Positions 37,898 through 46,714 of a stretch of DNA of 64,000 nt are shown here, piece by piece. Source of the stretch: Arthrobacter sp. StoSoilB5 (GTDB lineage: Bacteria; Actinomycetota; Actinomycetes; Actinomycetales; Micrococcaceae); the NCBI RefSeq assembly GCF_019977235.1, contig NZ_AP024646.1, positions 2,976,001-3,040,000 on the forward strand, read 5' to 3'. Positions within the stretch are counted from its first letter, which is position 1. Every line of letters begins with the position of its first letter. The position numbers and the translations under genes were made by a program. A model generated the notes under the pieces. That model did no database searches. It was not told the origin of the DNA and saw nothing but the letters and a program-made list of their open reading frames with translations.

Positions 37898-39957
37898 TAT
37901 CCGATCTCCCGCCTATTCTGTCCCAGGAAAACCTTCACCCTGTCGATTCCATTTCTGCCGAGGAGCCTGATCGTGACCGCTTTGATGGCGCTGCGAAGGC
38001 CGTCGCGAAGGAGGCGTACTGGCCCCTCAACCAGGGCGTCGCGCACTAATTCCAGCGTGCGCACGGTAGCCACGTCGTCCAGCAACCCGGGGAACCTGTC
38101 TGCAAATGGATCAACAGCCACAAGTCGTCCGCGGATTCTGTTACTGACGTTTGACCCGTGCACAACCTGCAACCATGCTGGCGGCCCACCGATTTCCTCG
38201 GTGGCCATGATCCCGCCCAGCTGGTTATGCCAGGCAGACCAACATGTAACGGGAGCACTCCAGGTGCACCGCACCGAACAAAATGCATTCCTGTCATCGT
38301 GCCTCAAGTAGACCGAGGCACCTCCTTTGACCAATCCGGAGGAGAGATAAATGGCTGAAGGCAACTGGGAGCACTGGACGTCCTGTACCTGGGCCACAAA
38401 GTCAGCCGCCAGACCGTCGTCGTTGTCGACATTGGTAGTCAACAGATCTTGCGTACGCCGACCGGTGACGCGCTCGATGTCCGAGAGGAGCTCGGCGGCA
38501 TCAACCTCGGCCCGGAAAATCGGGGTGAACAGGCCGTCCGCACTCATGTCCTGAATCCGGTCCAATAACCAATCAGGACTTTCGGGGTCGAAGTAGACAA
38601 TCCAATGAAAGCTTTTGCGTGTCTGGGCACGAACTGAGGGAAGGCAATATCTCTCGAAGAGTTCAACGCGGTTGTGCAGCCATCCCTCTTTTGCCCGGAC
38701 AAGGCTCTCAAACCCCTTGGACGGAAGGTTGAACCTGGTGAGGAGCGCGTGGTCTACCGTTGGCTGCACGTCATCCGGTCGGCCCTGTCCGGCAGGAGCT
38801 GCCTGTTCCGTTGGGTGCCCTACGCTGTTGTTGGGTGCCTGCTTTCCAGTGGCCAGGAGCGTACGGACTTTGGCGGCCCTCGAATCCCAGCTATGGGACC
38901 GGGCAGTGGCGTCAATATGTTCCCGAAGTTCCTGTGTTACGGGCTCACGGAGGGCGTTCAGGACGAGTTTTGAGAACTCGGCCGGTGACTTGGCTGAAGA
39001 AATGGCCGGAGAGCCGATCCACCGGGTCGATGGCAGGTCAGTGGCCACCACCCGAAGCCCTGCGGCAAGGTATTCGAGGGTCTTCAAGGGAAAGCTTGAC
39101 CGGTTGAACTCCGTGTCTGCATAGGGAGTGATACCAACTGACACGGTTTGCAGGAGCCGGGCAACGTCGTCGTGACCCATCAACCCCCGCCAATCCACGT
39201 TTGGCCTGGACAACAGGGCGTCCAGCCTGGAGCGGACAACGGGATCGCCGTCAGCCCGGGGCCCAATAATGAGCAGTTGGACCTCTGCTGCCGCTACGGA
39301 TTCCAGTGCATCAAGATCCAACCGATTGTTGAGTTGACCAACCAGTGCCACAACCGGACGGCGGCGCGAATCCGGTGCAAGGGTCGCAGGAGTGCAGCCG
39401 TTGGGCAAGACTTCAACACCCCTGCCGGAGAACTTCGAGATTTTGGCTGCCAGCTCCTCGGAGACCGCAGAAATGGCGTCGGCCGATCGGATGTTCGCTT
39501 CCAACACCCGGATCAAATGGGACGAAGTGAAGCCCATGAGGTTCGTCCCCGCCAGCCAATCATCGGTCAAATGCAGGAGCCGCGTCCCTTCAGGGTAGGA
39601 CGGAAACAGCATGATCGGCGATGAGTTGACGATGCCGGCAATAGGCCCGACAGCCCGTTCCATGGCTGCATCTACACAGCGGCGCACAAGAACATCCGTA
39701 GAGCGACGCACAACTGGTTTGCTCACACCGGGCAGCGCCGGAATCCGCAGGCGGGTGATGTCCGTCGCGACATTTTCGGTGACACCACGAAGACTGTGGA
39801 TCAGGTGGCTCCGAACATCCTGGAAGCTGGTCAGTGGAACCGGATGATCAACCCACAAAATATGGTGTGTCCTGGCCAGTGATTTGGCCAGCATCTTGTC
39901 AGTTCCCGAGAGACTGTCCCACCGGGTACCGGACATGTAGACGATTGTTTCCATCAT
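37897..39957 (-). CDS. Fusion of GT-B glycosyltransferase and rhamnosyltransferase-like domain
   Basis: A 686-residue protein. Residues about 1-370 form a GT-B glycosyltransferase (IVYMSGTRWDSLSGTDKML, AISAVSEELAAKI, VEVLPNGC, SVGITPYADTEFN, LKTLEYLAAGLRVVAT). After a linker with AEQAAPAGQGRPDD, residues about 405-686 are a putative rhamnosyl transferase domain (LLTRFNLPSKGFESL, WIVYFDPESPDWLLD, TTNVDNDDGLAADF, PAWLQVVHGSNVSN), similar to the stand-alone protein at 29969-30829. The two sites could add two sugars in succession. It overlaps its neighbours by 4 and 1 bases. Confidence 0.82.
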   Translation of the reverse strand: MMETIVYMSGTRWDSLSGTDKMLAKSLARTHHILWVDHPVPLTSFQDVRSHLIHSLRGVTENVATDITRLRIPALPGVSKPVVRRSTDVLVRRCVDAAMERAVGPIAGIVNSSPIMLFPSYPEGTRLLHLTDDWLAGTNLMGFTSSHLIRVLEANIRSADAISAVSEELAAKISKFSGRGVEVLPNGCTPATLAPDSRRRPVVALVGQLNNRLDLDALESVAAAEVQLLIIGPRADGDPVVRSRLDALLSRPNVDWRGLMGHDDVARLLQTVSVGITPYADTEFNRSSFPLKTLEYLAAGLRVVATDLPSTRWIGSPAISSAKSPAEFSKLVLNALREPVTQELREHIDATARSHSWDSRAAKVRTLLATGKQAPNNSVGHPTEQAAPAGQGRPDDVQPTVDHALLTRFNLPSKGFESLVRAKEGWLHNRVELFERYCLPSVRAQTRKSFHWIVYFDPESPDWLLDRIQDMSADGLFTPIFRAEVDAAELLSDIERVTGRRTQDLLTTNVDNDDGLAADFVAQVQDVQCSQLPSAIYLSSGLVKGGASVYLRHDDRNAFCSVRCTWSAPVTCWSAWHNQLGGIMATEEIGGPPAWLQVVHGSNVSNRIRGRLVAVDPFADRFPGLLDDVATVRTLELVRDALVEGPVRLLRDGLRSAIKAVTIRLLGRNGIDRVKVFLGQNRREIG

Positions 39958-41219
39958 CTGCTCCGCCCGCGCACGGCCAGGGAAGTCAGCGAGGCGACCG
40001 GCTTCGCATTGAAGTCATCAGCTGCATTGCGTCCGAAGTAGCGGTGGAGGCGCCGATGCCCCACGTACGCGGCATACCTGGCACCAGCTGCCGCTTCGGC
40101 CCACAACGTAGAGAGTGTTCCAGCGCTTTCCGCCAATGATCGCCGGTAGAACTGAACCTGCACCCGGGCGGCGTTGGTCAGCGAAAACCTATCCTCAACA
40201 AGTTGGCGTCCAAAGGAGCCCAACTGTGCCCGTTCGTGTCCGTTGTCCAAGAGGAATCCAAGGATGGAGGTTAAGTTCTCCATGCCCACCTCCGTGCCGT
40301 TGCCCACCCCGTACCACCCCTGCCATAGGAAGCGGTCCAGCGTTTCAGGGGTCAACAATTCCCAGAAGCCGCGCTCTCCTTGAACAACCAGTGGCTTCCC
40401 GAAGGAAAGACCACGCAAGGCCGAGCCGCCCATCCCCAGAACAACATCACCAGCCGCATACGCTGGCCGGGGATCGTCCAGCTCACCCGTTAACAGGACA
40501 ACGGGCCGTCCTAGCCGGTCATTGACGACAGAAGCTTTGGCAACCGCTTCCCGCATCCCGGGCCCGTCGCCGACAATCACAAGGCGAACGTCTCTATTCC
40601 GGGCCAATCCTGCGACAGCATCCATCGCGGCCAAGATGCCCTCAAGCTTCAACTCCCGGGCAAGTCGTGAAACGCAAACGACTATTTGTGCATGGCGAGC
40701 CAGCCCGAACCGTTCCCGAAATTTGTCATGTCCTACCGCGGCCGACGGACTGTTTTGGACGACATCGATTGGGGGCTCCATAAGCCCCACCCTCTGGCGG
40801 CCAAATGCTGATTCGGCCTTAAGGATCTGTTCAGTTCCCACGAGAAGGGGCATCGTCGCAGGGATAAACGGGGCCACTGCCATGGACATGACAGTCGCCA
40901 TGCTGGTGCTGCCGTATGCGAGTTTGGAAGCGATCAAGCACTCCAGTGCCGGTGGCCACTCGTAGCCGTGGAGAATGTCAATGGAGCGGTCACGGGCCAG
41001 CTTGCCCAAGGCGCCGCACACTGTCGGAGACGGGCGTTTGCGGGGAGTCGGTGCCGGAATGAATTCGAGGTCAAGCTCCCGAACCCTCCGCATAAGCGTC
41101 CCGGGCTGTCCGAAGATGACGACACTGTGGCCAAGGTCCCGGACAGCGGCTCCCAACTCAATGGCATTGGTCTGGCTGCCACCGATTCGAAGGTCATGCG
41201 GATAGACAAGGATCTTCAC
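39954..41219 (-). CDS. GT4-family glycosyltransferase
   Basis: A 421-residue GT-B transferase beginning KILVYPHDLRIGGSQTNAIEL, with the GG loop of GT4 enzymes, then VVCVSRLARELKLEG, VRLVIVGDGPG and GDVVLGMGGSALRGLSFGKPLVVQG for donor binding. The frame is open to 41900 inside the flippase gene; the GTG at 41219 is chosen because it overlaps the flippase stop in a GTGA junction and matches the fold's first strand. Which sugar it moves is unknown. Confidence 0.84.
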   Translation of the reverse strand: MKILVYPHDLRIGGSQTNAIELGAAVRDLGHSVVIFGQPGTLMRRVRELDLEFIPAPTPRKRPSPTVCGALGKLARDRSIDILHGYEWPPALECLIASKLAYGSTSMATVMSMAVAPFIPATMPLLVGTEQILKAESAFGRQRVGLMEPPIDVVQNSPSAAVGHDKFRERFGLARHAQIVVCVSRLARELKLEGILAAMDAVAGLARNRDVRLVIVGDGPGMREAVAKASVVNDRLGRPVVLLTGELDDPRPAYAAGDVVLGMGGSALRGLSFGKPLVVQGERGFWELLTPETLDRFLWQGWYGVGNGTEVGMENLTSILGFLLDNGHERAQLGSFGRQLVEDRFSLTNAARVQVQFYRRSLAESAGTLSTLWAEAAAGARYAAYVGHRRLHRYFGRNAADDFNAKPVASLTSLAVRGRSR

Positions 41220-42679
41220 CGGACAGCCTCCTGTTCCAGACCCATCCGACGTAATTGATGGATGTCTCCCAGTCTGAGGAACACCGATGCCGTAAGTGCC
41301 AGCATCCCAACGAACAGGCACGCAGCAACTGCCATGACTGGCGACGGAATCGAAGAGGACAGGACGAAACAGACCACTCCGGCGGCGACCGATATGGTGG
41401 TGGAAACCCAGATGCTGGCTCCAAGGCTTCTCAAGGGAACGCCCGCTCGTGAGAGAGCTCCGAGATAGAGAGGCGAAGTGACAGCTGCCGCAATGACAAG
41501 GGGAACTGCTGCCAAACCAGCGAGGCCACCCACTTGTGCGCCCAAAACCAGCGCCGGCACCAAGGCCAGGAGTGACAAGACTTGGACCCTCAGAATAGAA
41601 ACCGACTGCTTGATCACCACCAGGTAGTCGTAAATGAGTTCGTGAAAAACCCTGAAGACGGCAACAGGTGCCAGCCAAGCCAACGCAACAGCAGCGGGCG
41701 CCCATGCCTCGCCATACAGCAGCGTCACGACAGGAACAGCGCAAGCCGTCAGGACCGCGGAGACCGGTAGCATCGCCGAAGCCACCACCGCGACAATGGA
41801 TAGCATCGCGGCACGCATCTCCGCGGGTGCACCCTGCAGTCTTGCAAAGGTCGCCGGAGCCACGCTGCGCAGAGGCTGGGACAGCAAGCTGGCCGGCCAA
41901 CCGGCCATATTGGTGGCCATGACATAAAACCCCAACACCACTGGCCCGAGCATCTTTCCAGCAACCAGTTGGTCAATGTAACCCACACCGAAGACCACCA
42001 TGCTCGCCCCCGCCAGGGGCAACCCAAAAGCCAGCAGCTGTTTCGCCAACTTCCTGGAGAACCCAAAGCGATACGGCAACGGCGAGTAAATAAGGAAAAG
42101 GACAGCCGAAATGAGGCTGGCCAGCACCCGCCCGATTGCCAGGCTCATGGCTCCCAGGCCCATGATGACCAGAACCAGGGACACACCCGCTCCGAGCCAA
42201 ACGTTGACCTGGTCAATGACCATGCGTTGGCCCTGCCGAAAGTTCCGTTGCAGAAGGGCCGCAGGCGTAGCCACCAGTCCATTGAGCACGATACAGAAGG
42301 CGAGCGCCCTGACCACGTCGGTGGCGGCTCCGTTTCCCATGGCTGCCGTGAAATAGGGGGCCATCACGTAGGAACCTGCGAAGAGGACTATGCTGCATGC
42401 CGTTGAGATCGTAGTCACGGTCGCTGCGATTTCCTTGGGTTCCCCCGGCCACCGAACGATTGCCAGGCTGACCCCAAGTTCGTTGAAACTCAATACGGCC
42501 ATGAGTGCTACGAAGGCCACAGCGTATGTTCCGAACTGTTCGGGCCCGAGTAACCGCGCGAGTGCGATGCCGATTGCGATCGTTCCCAGGCGTGTCACGA
42601 CTGCGTTCAGGACGCTGATGACGAACGCCCGTGTTGGAGTGGGCGTTCGCGGGCTTGCAGCACGGCTGCGGAGGGTCAC
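41216..42679 (-). CDS. Wzx-like polysaccharide flippase
   Basis: A 487-residue membrane protein of the MATE-like/MOP superfamily with about 12 to 14 hydrophobic segments. The N-terminal VISVLNAVVTRLGTIAIG and LARLLGPEQFGTYAVA are typical of oligosaccharide flippases. It should move lipid-linked repeat units across the membrane. Gene order (sugar synthesis, flippase, transferases, Wzz, polymerase) supports a Wzx/Wzy pathway. Its start overlaps the acetyltransferase stop by 4 bases. Confidence 0.88.
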   Translation of the reverse strand: MTLRSRAASPRTPTPTRAFVISVLNAVVTRLGTIAIGIALARLLGPEQFGTYAVAFVALMAVLSFNELGVSLAIVRWPGEPKEIAATVTTISTACSIVLFAGSYVMAPYFTAAMGNGAATDVVRALAFCIVLNGLVATPAALLQRNFRQGQRMVIDQVNVWLGAGVSLVLVIMGLGAMSLAIGRVLASLISAVLFLIYSPLPYRFGFSRKLAKQLLAFGLPLAGASMVVFGVGYIDQLVAGKMLGPVVLGFYVMATNMAGWPASLLSQPLRSVAPATFARLQGAPAEMRAAMLSIVAVVASAMLPVSAVLTACAVPVVTLLYGEAWAPAAVALAWLAPVAVFRVFHELIYDYLVVIKQSVSILRVQVLSLLALVPALVLGAQVGGLAGLAAVPLVIAAAVTSPLYLGALSRAGVPLRSLGASIWVSTTISVAAGVVCFVLSSSIPSPVMAVAACLFVGMLALTASVFLRLGDIHQLRRMGLEQEAVR

Positions 42680-43338
42680 AGGGCGTCCTCCAGTTCGGGG
42701 GAGAATCCGCGGCGTATTACCCGTGCGGGCACCCCGGCCCAGGTCTCCTCGTCAGGGACATCGGTAAGCACTGCCGCTCCCATGCCAATGGTTGCCCCGG
42801 CGCCGACAGTGCGGCGCTCGCGGACGCTGGCGTTCATGCCGATGTAGGCTGCCCTGCCGATGTGGACGTTGCCGCCGAGGGATACGCCGGCGGCCAGGGT
42901 GGCGAAGTCGCTGACGACGTCGTCGTGTGTGAGCGTGACTCCTGGCATGGCTACCACGTGGCTTCCGACAGTGACGGAGGCTGTCATGGTGACGTTCGCC
43001 AGGAGGATGCTCCCCAGTCCGATCCTGCATCCTTCGGGTGGGTGTACGGACGAGTCGATCGCCGTCGCGTAGCGGTCCTCAGCCAGGCCCAAGGTGCGCA
43101 GTCTCATGACGACGCTTTCCCGTCCACGGCCCGAGCCGATGCAGACCAGCAGCATGGCGTGCGGGAATGTCAGGGCATCACGGATGGGGCCCAGGACGTG
43201 GGCGCCGTCCACGACGCGGCCCACTTTGTCTTCGTCGTCGTCCAGGATTCCGATGACGTCGTACTGTCCGGTGTTGCGGACCATGGCCAGGACTTCGCGG
43301 GCGAGTCCGCTGGCGGCGATGAGGAGGAGCTCGGTCAT
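42676..43338 (-). CDS. PglD/NeuD-family sugar O/N-acetyltransferase
   Basis: A 220-residue left-handed beta-helix acetyltransferase. The N-terminal Rossmann-like domain binds the nucleotide sugar (LLLIAASGLAREVLAM, IGILDDDE); the C-terminal part has hexapeptide repeats (VTVGSHVVAMPGV, VHIGRAAYIGMNASV, VGAGATIGMGAAV). Members such as PglD acetylate a 4-amino sugar nucleotide. It follows the aminotransferase gene with a 4-base overlap, which supports the same pathway: amination, then acetylation. Confidence 0.87.
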   Translation of the reverse strand: MTELLLIAASGLAREVLAMVRNTGQYDVIGILDDDEDKVGRVVDGAHVLGPIRDALTFPHAMLLVCIGSGRGRESVVMRLRTLGLAEDRYATAIDSSVHPPEGCRIGLGSILLANVTMTASVTVGSHVVAMPGVTLTHDDVVSDFATLAAGVSLGGNVHIGRAAYIGMNASVRERRTVGAGATIGMGAAVLTDVPDEETWAGVPARVIRRGFSPELEDAL

Positions 43339-44501
43339 CTTCCCTGTCCTGCCGCGCGAAGTATTGAATCAATGACCCGGATCTGGTCGCCCAAGGAGAG
43401 CTGGTGGTAGAGGGGCAGGATGAGCGTGTGGTCCGTCAGCCACTCAGTTGCTTCCAGTGAAACCGCGTCCGTGTTCGTCCCGGCGTAGGCGGGTTGCCGG
43501 TGTGCGGCCATGATGCCGCGTCGTGCCGAAATTCCGTCCTCTGCCAGGCGGGTCATCAGTGCGTCCCTTCCCATGGGGAACGCCGGGCCTACTTCCAGCC
43601 AGCAAGACTGGAAGTTTCCGGTTCCGTATCCGGGGTCGTCCACTAACCGGAGGCCTTCGATGCCCGCGAAGGCATGCGCGTAGTTGGCGGCGAGTTCGCG
43701 CCTGCGTTGTACTGCTTGGTGTAGGCGGCCTAGTTGGACGAGCCCGACGGCGGCCTGAAGGTCAGTCATGCGGTAGTTGAACCCTATTTCGAGGTACTCC
43801 TCGGCGGGGGCAAGGATGCTGGCGTGACGTTCCGCGGCTGAGAGGCTCATTGCGTGTTCGCGGAGTCGGCGGGACCGGTCGGCGAAATCCTGCCGCGGTG
43901 TGGAGAGCATCCCGCCCTCCCCTGTGGTCAGGATTTTGCGGGGGTGGAAGGACCAGGCGGCCAGTTCGGCACCGGCTCCCACTGGACGGCCGCGGTAGCG
44001 TGAACCGATGCCGCAGGCTGCGTCCTCGATGACGATGATGCCAAGGGGATCGCAGAGGGCCCGAAGAGGATCGAGATCAACGGGCACTCCGCCTTGGTCC
44101 ACGGCAATGACAGCCCGCGTGGCAGGCGTCAAGGCGGCGGCAACGGTTTCAGCGGTGACACAACCTGTTAGGACGTCGACGTCGGCGAAGACCGCCCGGG
44201 CGCCTACGTATGTTGGTGCGTTGGCCGTGGCAATGAAGGAGAAGGACGGGACGACGACGTCGTCTCCTGGTCCTACCCCGGCTACGGCGAGCGCCAGGTG
44301 CAGGGCAGAAGTGCAACTGGAGACCGCTACGGCGAAGCCAGCCTGTTGCTCCAGGGCGAAGGCTTCCTCGAACTGCCTGACCTTGGGGCCTTGGGCCACC
44401 CAGCCGGATGCGATGACTTCGGCCACGGCTTGGGCTTCTTCTTCTCCGAGCCAGGGTTTCATGACGTCGATACGTGCCAGCGAGGTCTCGGAGGTGGTCA
44501 T
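43335..44501 (-). CDS. DegT/DnrJ/EryC1/StrS sugar aminotransferase
   Basis: A 388-residue PLP-dependent aminotransferase that converts a keto sugar nucleotide to an amino sugar. VSSCTSALHLALAVAGVGPGD, VPSFSFIATANAP and VIEDAACGIGSRYRG are family signatures; the expected PLP-lysine lies in WSFHPRKILTTGEGG. NYRMTDLQAAVGL marks the C-terminal part. It overlaps the epimerase gene and the acetyltransferase gene by 4 bases each. Confidence 0.92.
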   Translation of the reverse strand: MTTSETSLARIDVMKPWLGEEEAQAVAEVIASGWVAQGPKVRQFEEAFALEQQAGFAVAVSSCTSALHLALAVAGVGPGDDVVVPSFSFIATANAPTYVGARAVFADVDVLTGCVTAETVAAALTPATRAVIAVDQGGVPVDLDPLRALCDPLGIIVIEDAACGIGSRYRGRPVGAGAELAAWSFHPRKILTTGEGGMLSTPRQDFADRSRRLREHAMSLSAAERHASILAPAEEYLEIGFNYRMTDLQAAVGLVQLGRLHQAVQRRRELAANYAHAFAGIEGLRLVDDPGYGTGNFQSCWLEVGPAFPMGRDALMTRLAEDGISARRGIMAAHRQPAYAGTNTDAVSLEATEWLTDHTLILPLYHQLSLGDQIRVIDSILRAAGQGR

Positions 44502-45517
44502 CGGGCACCTACTGAGGGTGCTTCAGGCCGGGCCAGCTGCCGGGAGGCTGCGATTTCTTCACGGAGTGGACGCCACCAGGTGACGAGCGAGCGCAGTCCA
44601 TCTTCGAGTTCTATCGCTGCTTCAAAGCCGAGGTCCCGCTTGGCGGCGGTGACGTCTGCGAGTCGGCGGGCGACGCCGTTGACTGCCCGTTCGGGTCCGT
44701 GTTCAAGGTGCAGTGGGGACTGCATGACCCGAAGTAGGGTTTGTGCCAGTTCGGCGAGGCTGGTTTCCGTGCCGCTGGCTACGTTGTATGCGCCTTCGCG
44801 GACGTCGCTGGTGGCGGCCAGAATGTTGGCCCTGGCGACGTCCGCGGTGTGGATGAAGTCCATGGTCTGGTGGCCGCTGCCGAATATCAGCGGCGGCAGG
44901 CCATCGACTATCCGTTCCATCCAACGGACCAGTACTTCTGTATAAAGTCCGTGCACGTCCATGCGGGGCCCGTACACATTGAAGTACCTCAGCATTACGT
45001 AGTCCAGGCCGGACATTGCCCGGAAGCTCCGCGCCATGCCTTCGTTGAATGATTTGGCGGCGCCATAAAAGGTGTCGTTGTTGTGATGGTGGTGGCGTTC
45101 TTTGGTGGGGAAGTCTTCGGCCATTCCGTAGACGGAAGCGCTCGACGCCGCGATGACTTTGTCGACGTTGTGTTCCACGGCGGCTTCGTACACGTTGAAG
45201 GTTCCATCCACCAGTACCTCGAGGGCCAATCGTGGTTCCTCAGCGCATTGGGTGATGCGGATTGCAGCCTGATGGAAAACCAGGTCTTTGCCCCGCGTGA
45301 GGTCGTGGACCAGGTCCCGGTCCCGCAGGTCACCTTCCACCAGTTGCACAAGTTCGGTGGCCAAGGCGTCGCTGAGGTTGGCCCGGCGTCCCCTGACCAG
45401 GTTGTCCAGCACGTCCACGTGCGCCGCACCGGCGTCGAGCAGTTGGTCTACCAGGGTGGATCCGATGGTTCCGGCGCCTCCGGTGACCAGGACGTTGGCG
45501 CCGAGCAGCTTCTTCAC
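44498..45517 (-). CDS. NAD-dependent sugar epimerase/dehydratase
   Basis: A 339-residue extended short-chain dehydrogenase acting on a nucleotide sugar. It has VLVTGGAGTIGSTLVD, a conserved Asp after the third strand, SSASVYG, and the FYGAAK catalytic pair. A run KERHHHHNN sits in the active-site loop before the tyrosine. Closest in style to UDP-glucose/UDP-GlcNAc 4-epimerases; a dehydratase role is also possible. The GTG at 45517 overlaps the upstream stop (GTGA). The frame is open to 46201, inside the Gfo/Idh gene. Confidence 0.86.
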   Translation of the reverse strand: MKKLLGANVLVTGGAGTIGSTLVDQLLDAGAAHVDVLDNLVRGRRANLSDALATELVQLVEGDLRDRDLVHDLTRGKDLVFHQAAIRITQCAEEPRLALEVLVDGTFNVYEAAVEHNVDKVIAASSASVYGMAEDFPTKERHHHHNNDTFYGAAKSFNEGMARSFRAMSGLDYVMLRYFNVYGPRMDVHGLYTEVLVRWMERIVDGLPPLIFGSGHQTMDFIHTADVARANILAATSDVREGAYNVASGTETSLAELAQTLLRVMQSPLHLEHGPERAVNGVARRLADVTAAKRDLGFEAAIELEDGLRSLVTWWRPLREEIAASRQLARPEAPSVGAR

Positions 45518-46623
45518 TGTGCGACCTGGAGAGCGACCTCGTTGCCGGCAACAATGGTTGACTGGCCGTCTTTTCCAAGGCTTTGGGTGACGGCCTCCAG
45601 TACTGAGAGGACCCTGAGCCCGGATTCGCCACTGGTGCGCGGTATCGTGTGGTTCCGGATGGATCCGGCCAGCTCGGCGACCACCTGGCCCAACGGTTCG
45701 CGTTCCTGCAACGCTGGTGACCAGGTGTCGCCCAGGCGATAGGAGATGGCTGAGTTCTTTTTGTCCGCCGCAGACCGGGGCTGCTGTTCCAGGCTGACTC
45801 CGCGATCGTAGACGCTGAGGCGTTGTTGCGGGTTCAGGTCGTCCCAGACGAGCGTCCTCTTTGAGCCGCCAATGATCATCTGGCGGATTTTGGTGGGACT
45901 GAGCCAGTTCACGTGGATATGGACCATGGCGTCGTTTGGCAGGCCGAAGGTCAAGTGGCCTACACAGTCGCGGCCCGTTCCCAGCGGATCTGCGCCGTGG
46001 GCGGCGATCTCGGTGGGGTGCAGGCCTCCCGGAAGGACGAAATCCAGGATCGAGAGATCGTGGGGTGCAAGGTCCCAGAACACGTTGACGTCCGGTTGGA
46101 CGAGTCCGAGGTTGATACGCACGGAGTCGACATAAAGGATGTCGCCCAATGCCCCACTGGATACGAGCTCCTGGATCTTCAAAACTGCGGGCGTAAAACA
46201 ATAGGTATGGTCTGCCATGAGGACCAGGCCGCGCGCCTTGGCTTCCTCCACCATTTCCAGGCCCTTGGCACGGCTATCCGCCAGTGGTTTCTCGACGAGC
46301 ACGTGCATGCCGGCCCGCAAGGCTGTCATCACTACTCCGTGATGCGTGTGCGCCGGGGTGGCTACGGCGACTGCGTCCAGGTTGTACGTGTCCAGGAGTT
46401 CGTCCAAGGACTCAACGACGGCGACGCCGCCTACTGTTTCGGCCAGCCGGAGGCCGCGTTCGACGTCGAGATCGCAAATCGCCACGAGTTCCCAGTCCGG
46501 GCTTGCTTTGAGGTTCCTGGCGAGGTTCGGCCCCCAATATCCTGCTCCGACCACGGCGATCCGTAACTTCGGGGTCATCCCGTGGCCGTTAAGGTGGCCT
46601 GATGGAATAGTTCCTATGCTCAT
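45514..46623 (-). CDS. Gfo/Idh/MocA family sugar dehydrogenase
   Basis: A 369-residue NAD(P)-dependent oxidoreductase. The Rossmann motif is IAVVGAGYWGPNLARN, followed by AVATPAHTHHG and HVLVEKPLADS with the lysine that is a hallmark of the family. Members such as WbpB oxidise C3 of UDP-GlcNAc-uronate before amination, which fits the aminotransferase and acetyltransferase downstream. The start is either ATG 46623 or the ATG of MTPKLRIAVVG, 45 bases downstream in the coding direction. Confidence 0.88.
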   Translation of the reverse strand: MSIGTIPSGHLNGHGMTPKLRIAVVGAGYWGPNLARNLKASPDWELVAICDLDVERGLRLAETVGGVAVVESLDELLDTYNLDAVAVATPAHTHHGVVMTALRAGMHVLVEKPLADSRAKGLEMVEEAKARGLVLMADHTYCFTPAVLKIQELVSSGALGDILYVDSVRINLGLVQPDVNVFWDLAPHDLSILDFVLPGGLHPTEIAAHGADPLGTGRDCVGHLTFGLPNDAMVHIHVNWLSPTKIRQMIIGGSKRTLVWDDLNPQQRLSVYDRGVSLEQQPRSAADKKNSAISYRLGDTWSPALQEREPLGQVVAELAGSIRNHTIPRTSGESGLRVLSVLEAVTQSLGKDGQSTIVAGNEVALQVAQ

Positions 46624-46714
46624 TTTCCACTCGGATTCTGTGTTGGATAACTCGGTTCTTTCCCTGTAAAGCTTCTTTTTATTGCTCTCGTGTCAGTAAG
46701 TTCCGGCAGGTCGT

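Noticed and set aside
45040..45120. Run of four histidines in the epimerase as a possible metal site or tag
   Set aside because: It sits in a loop next to the catalytic tyrosine and could be lineage variation. A single run is not evidence for metal binding.
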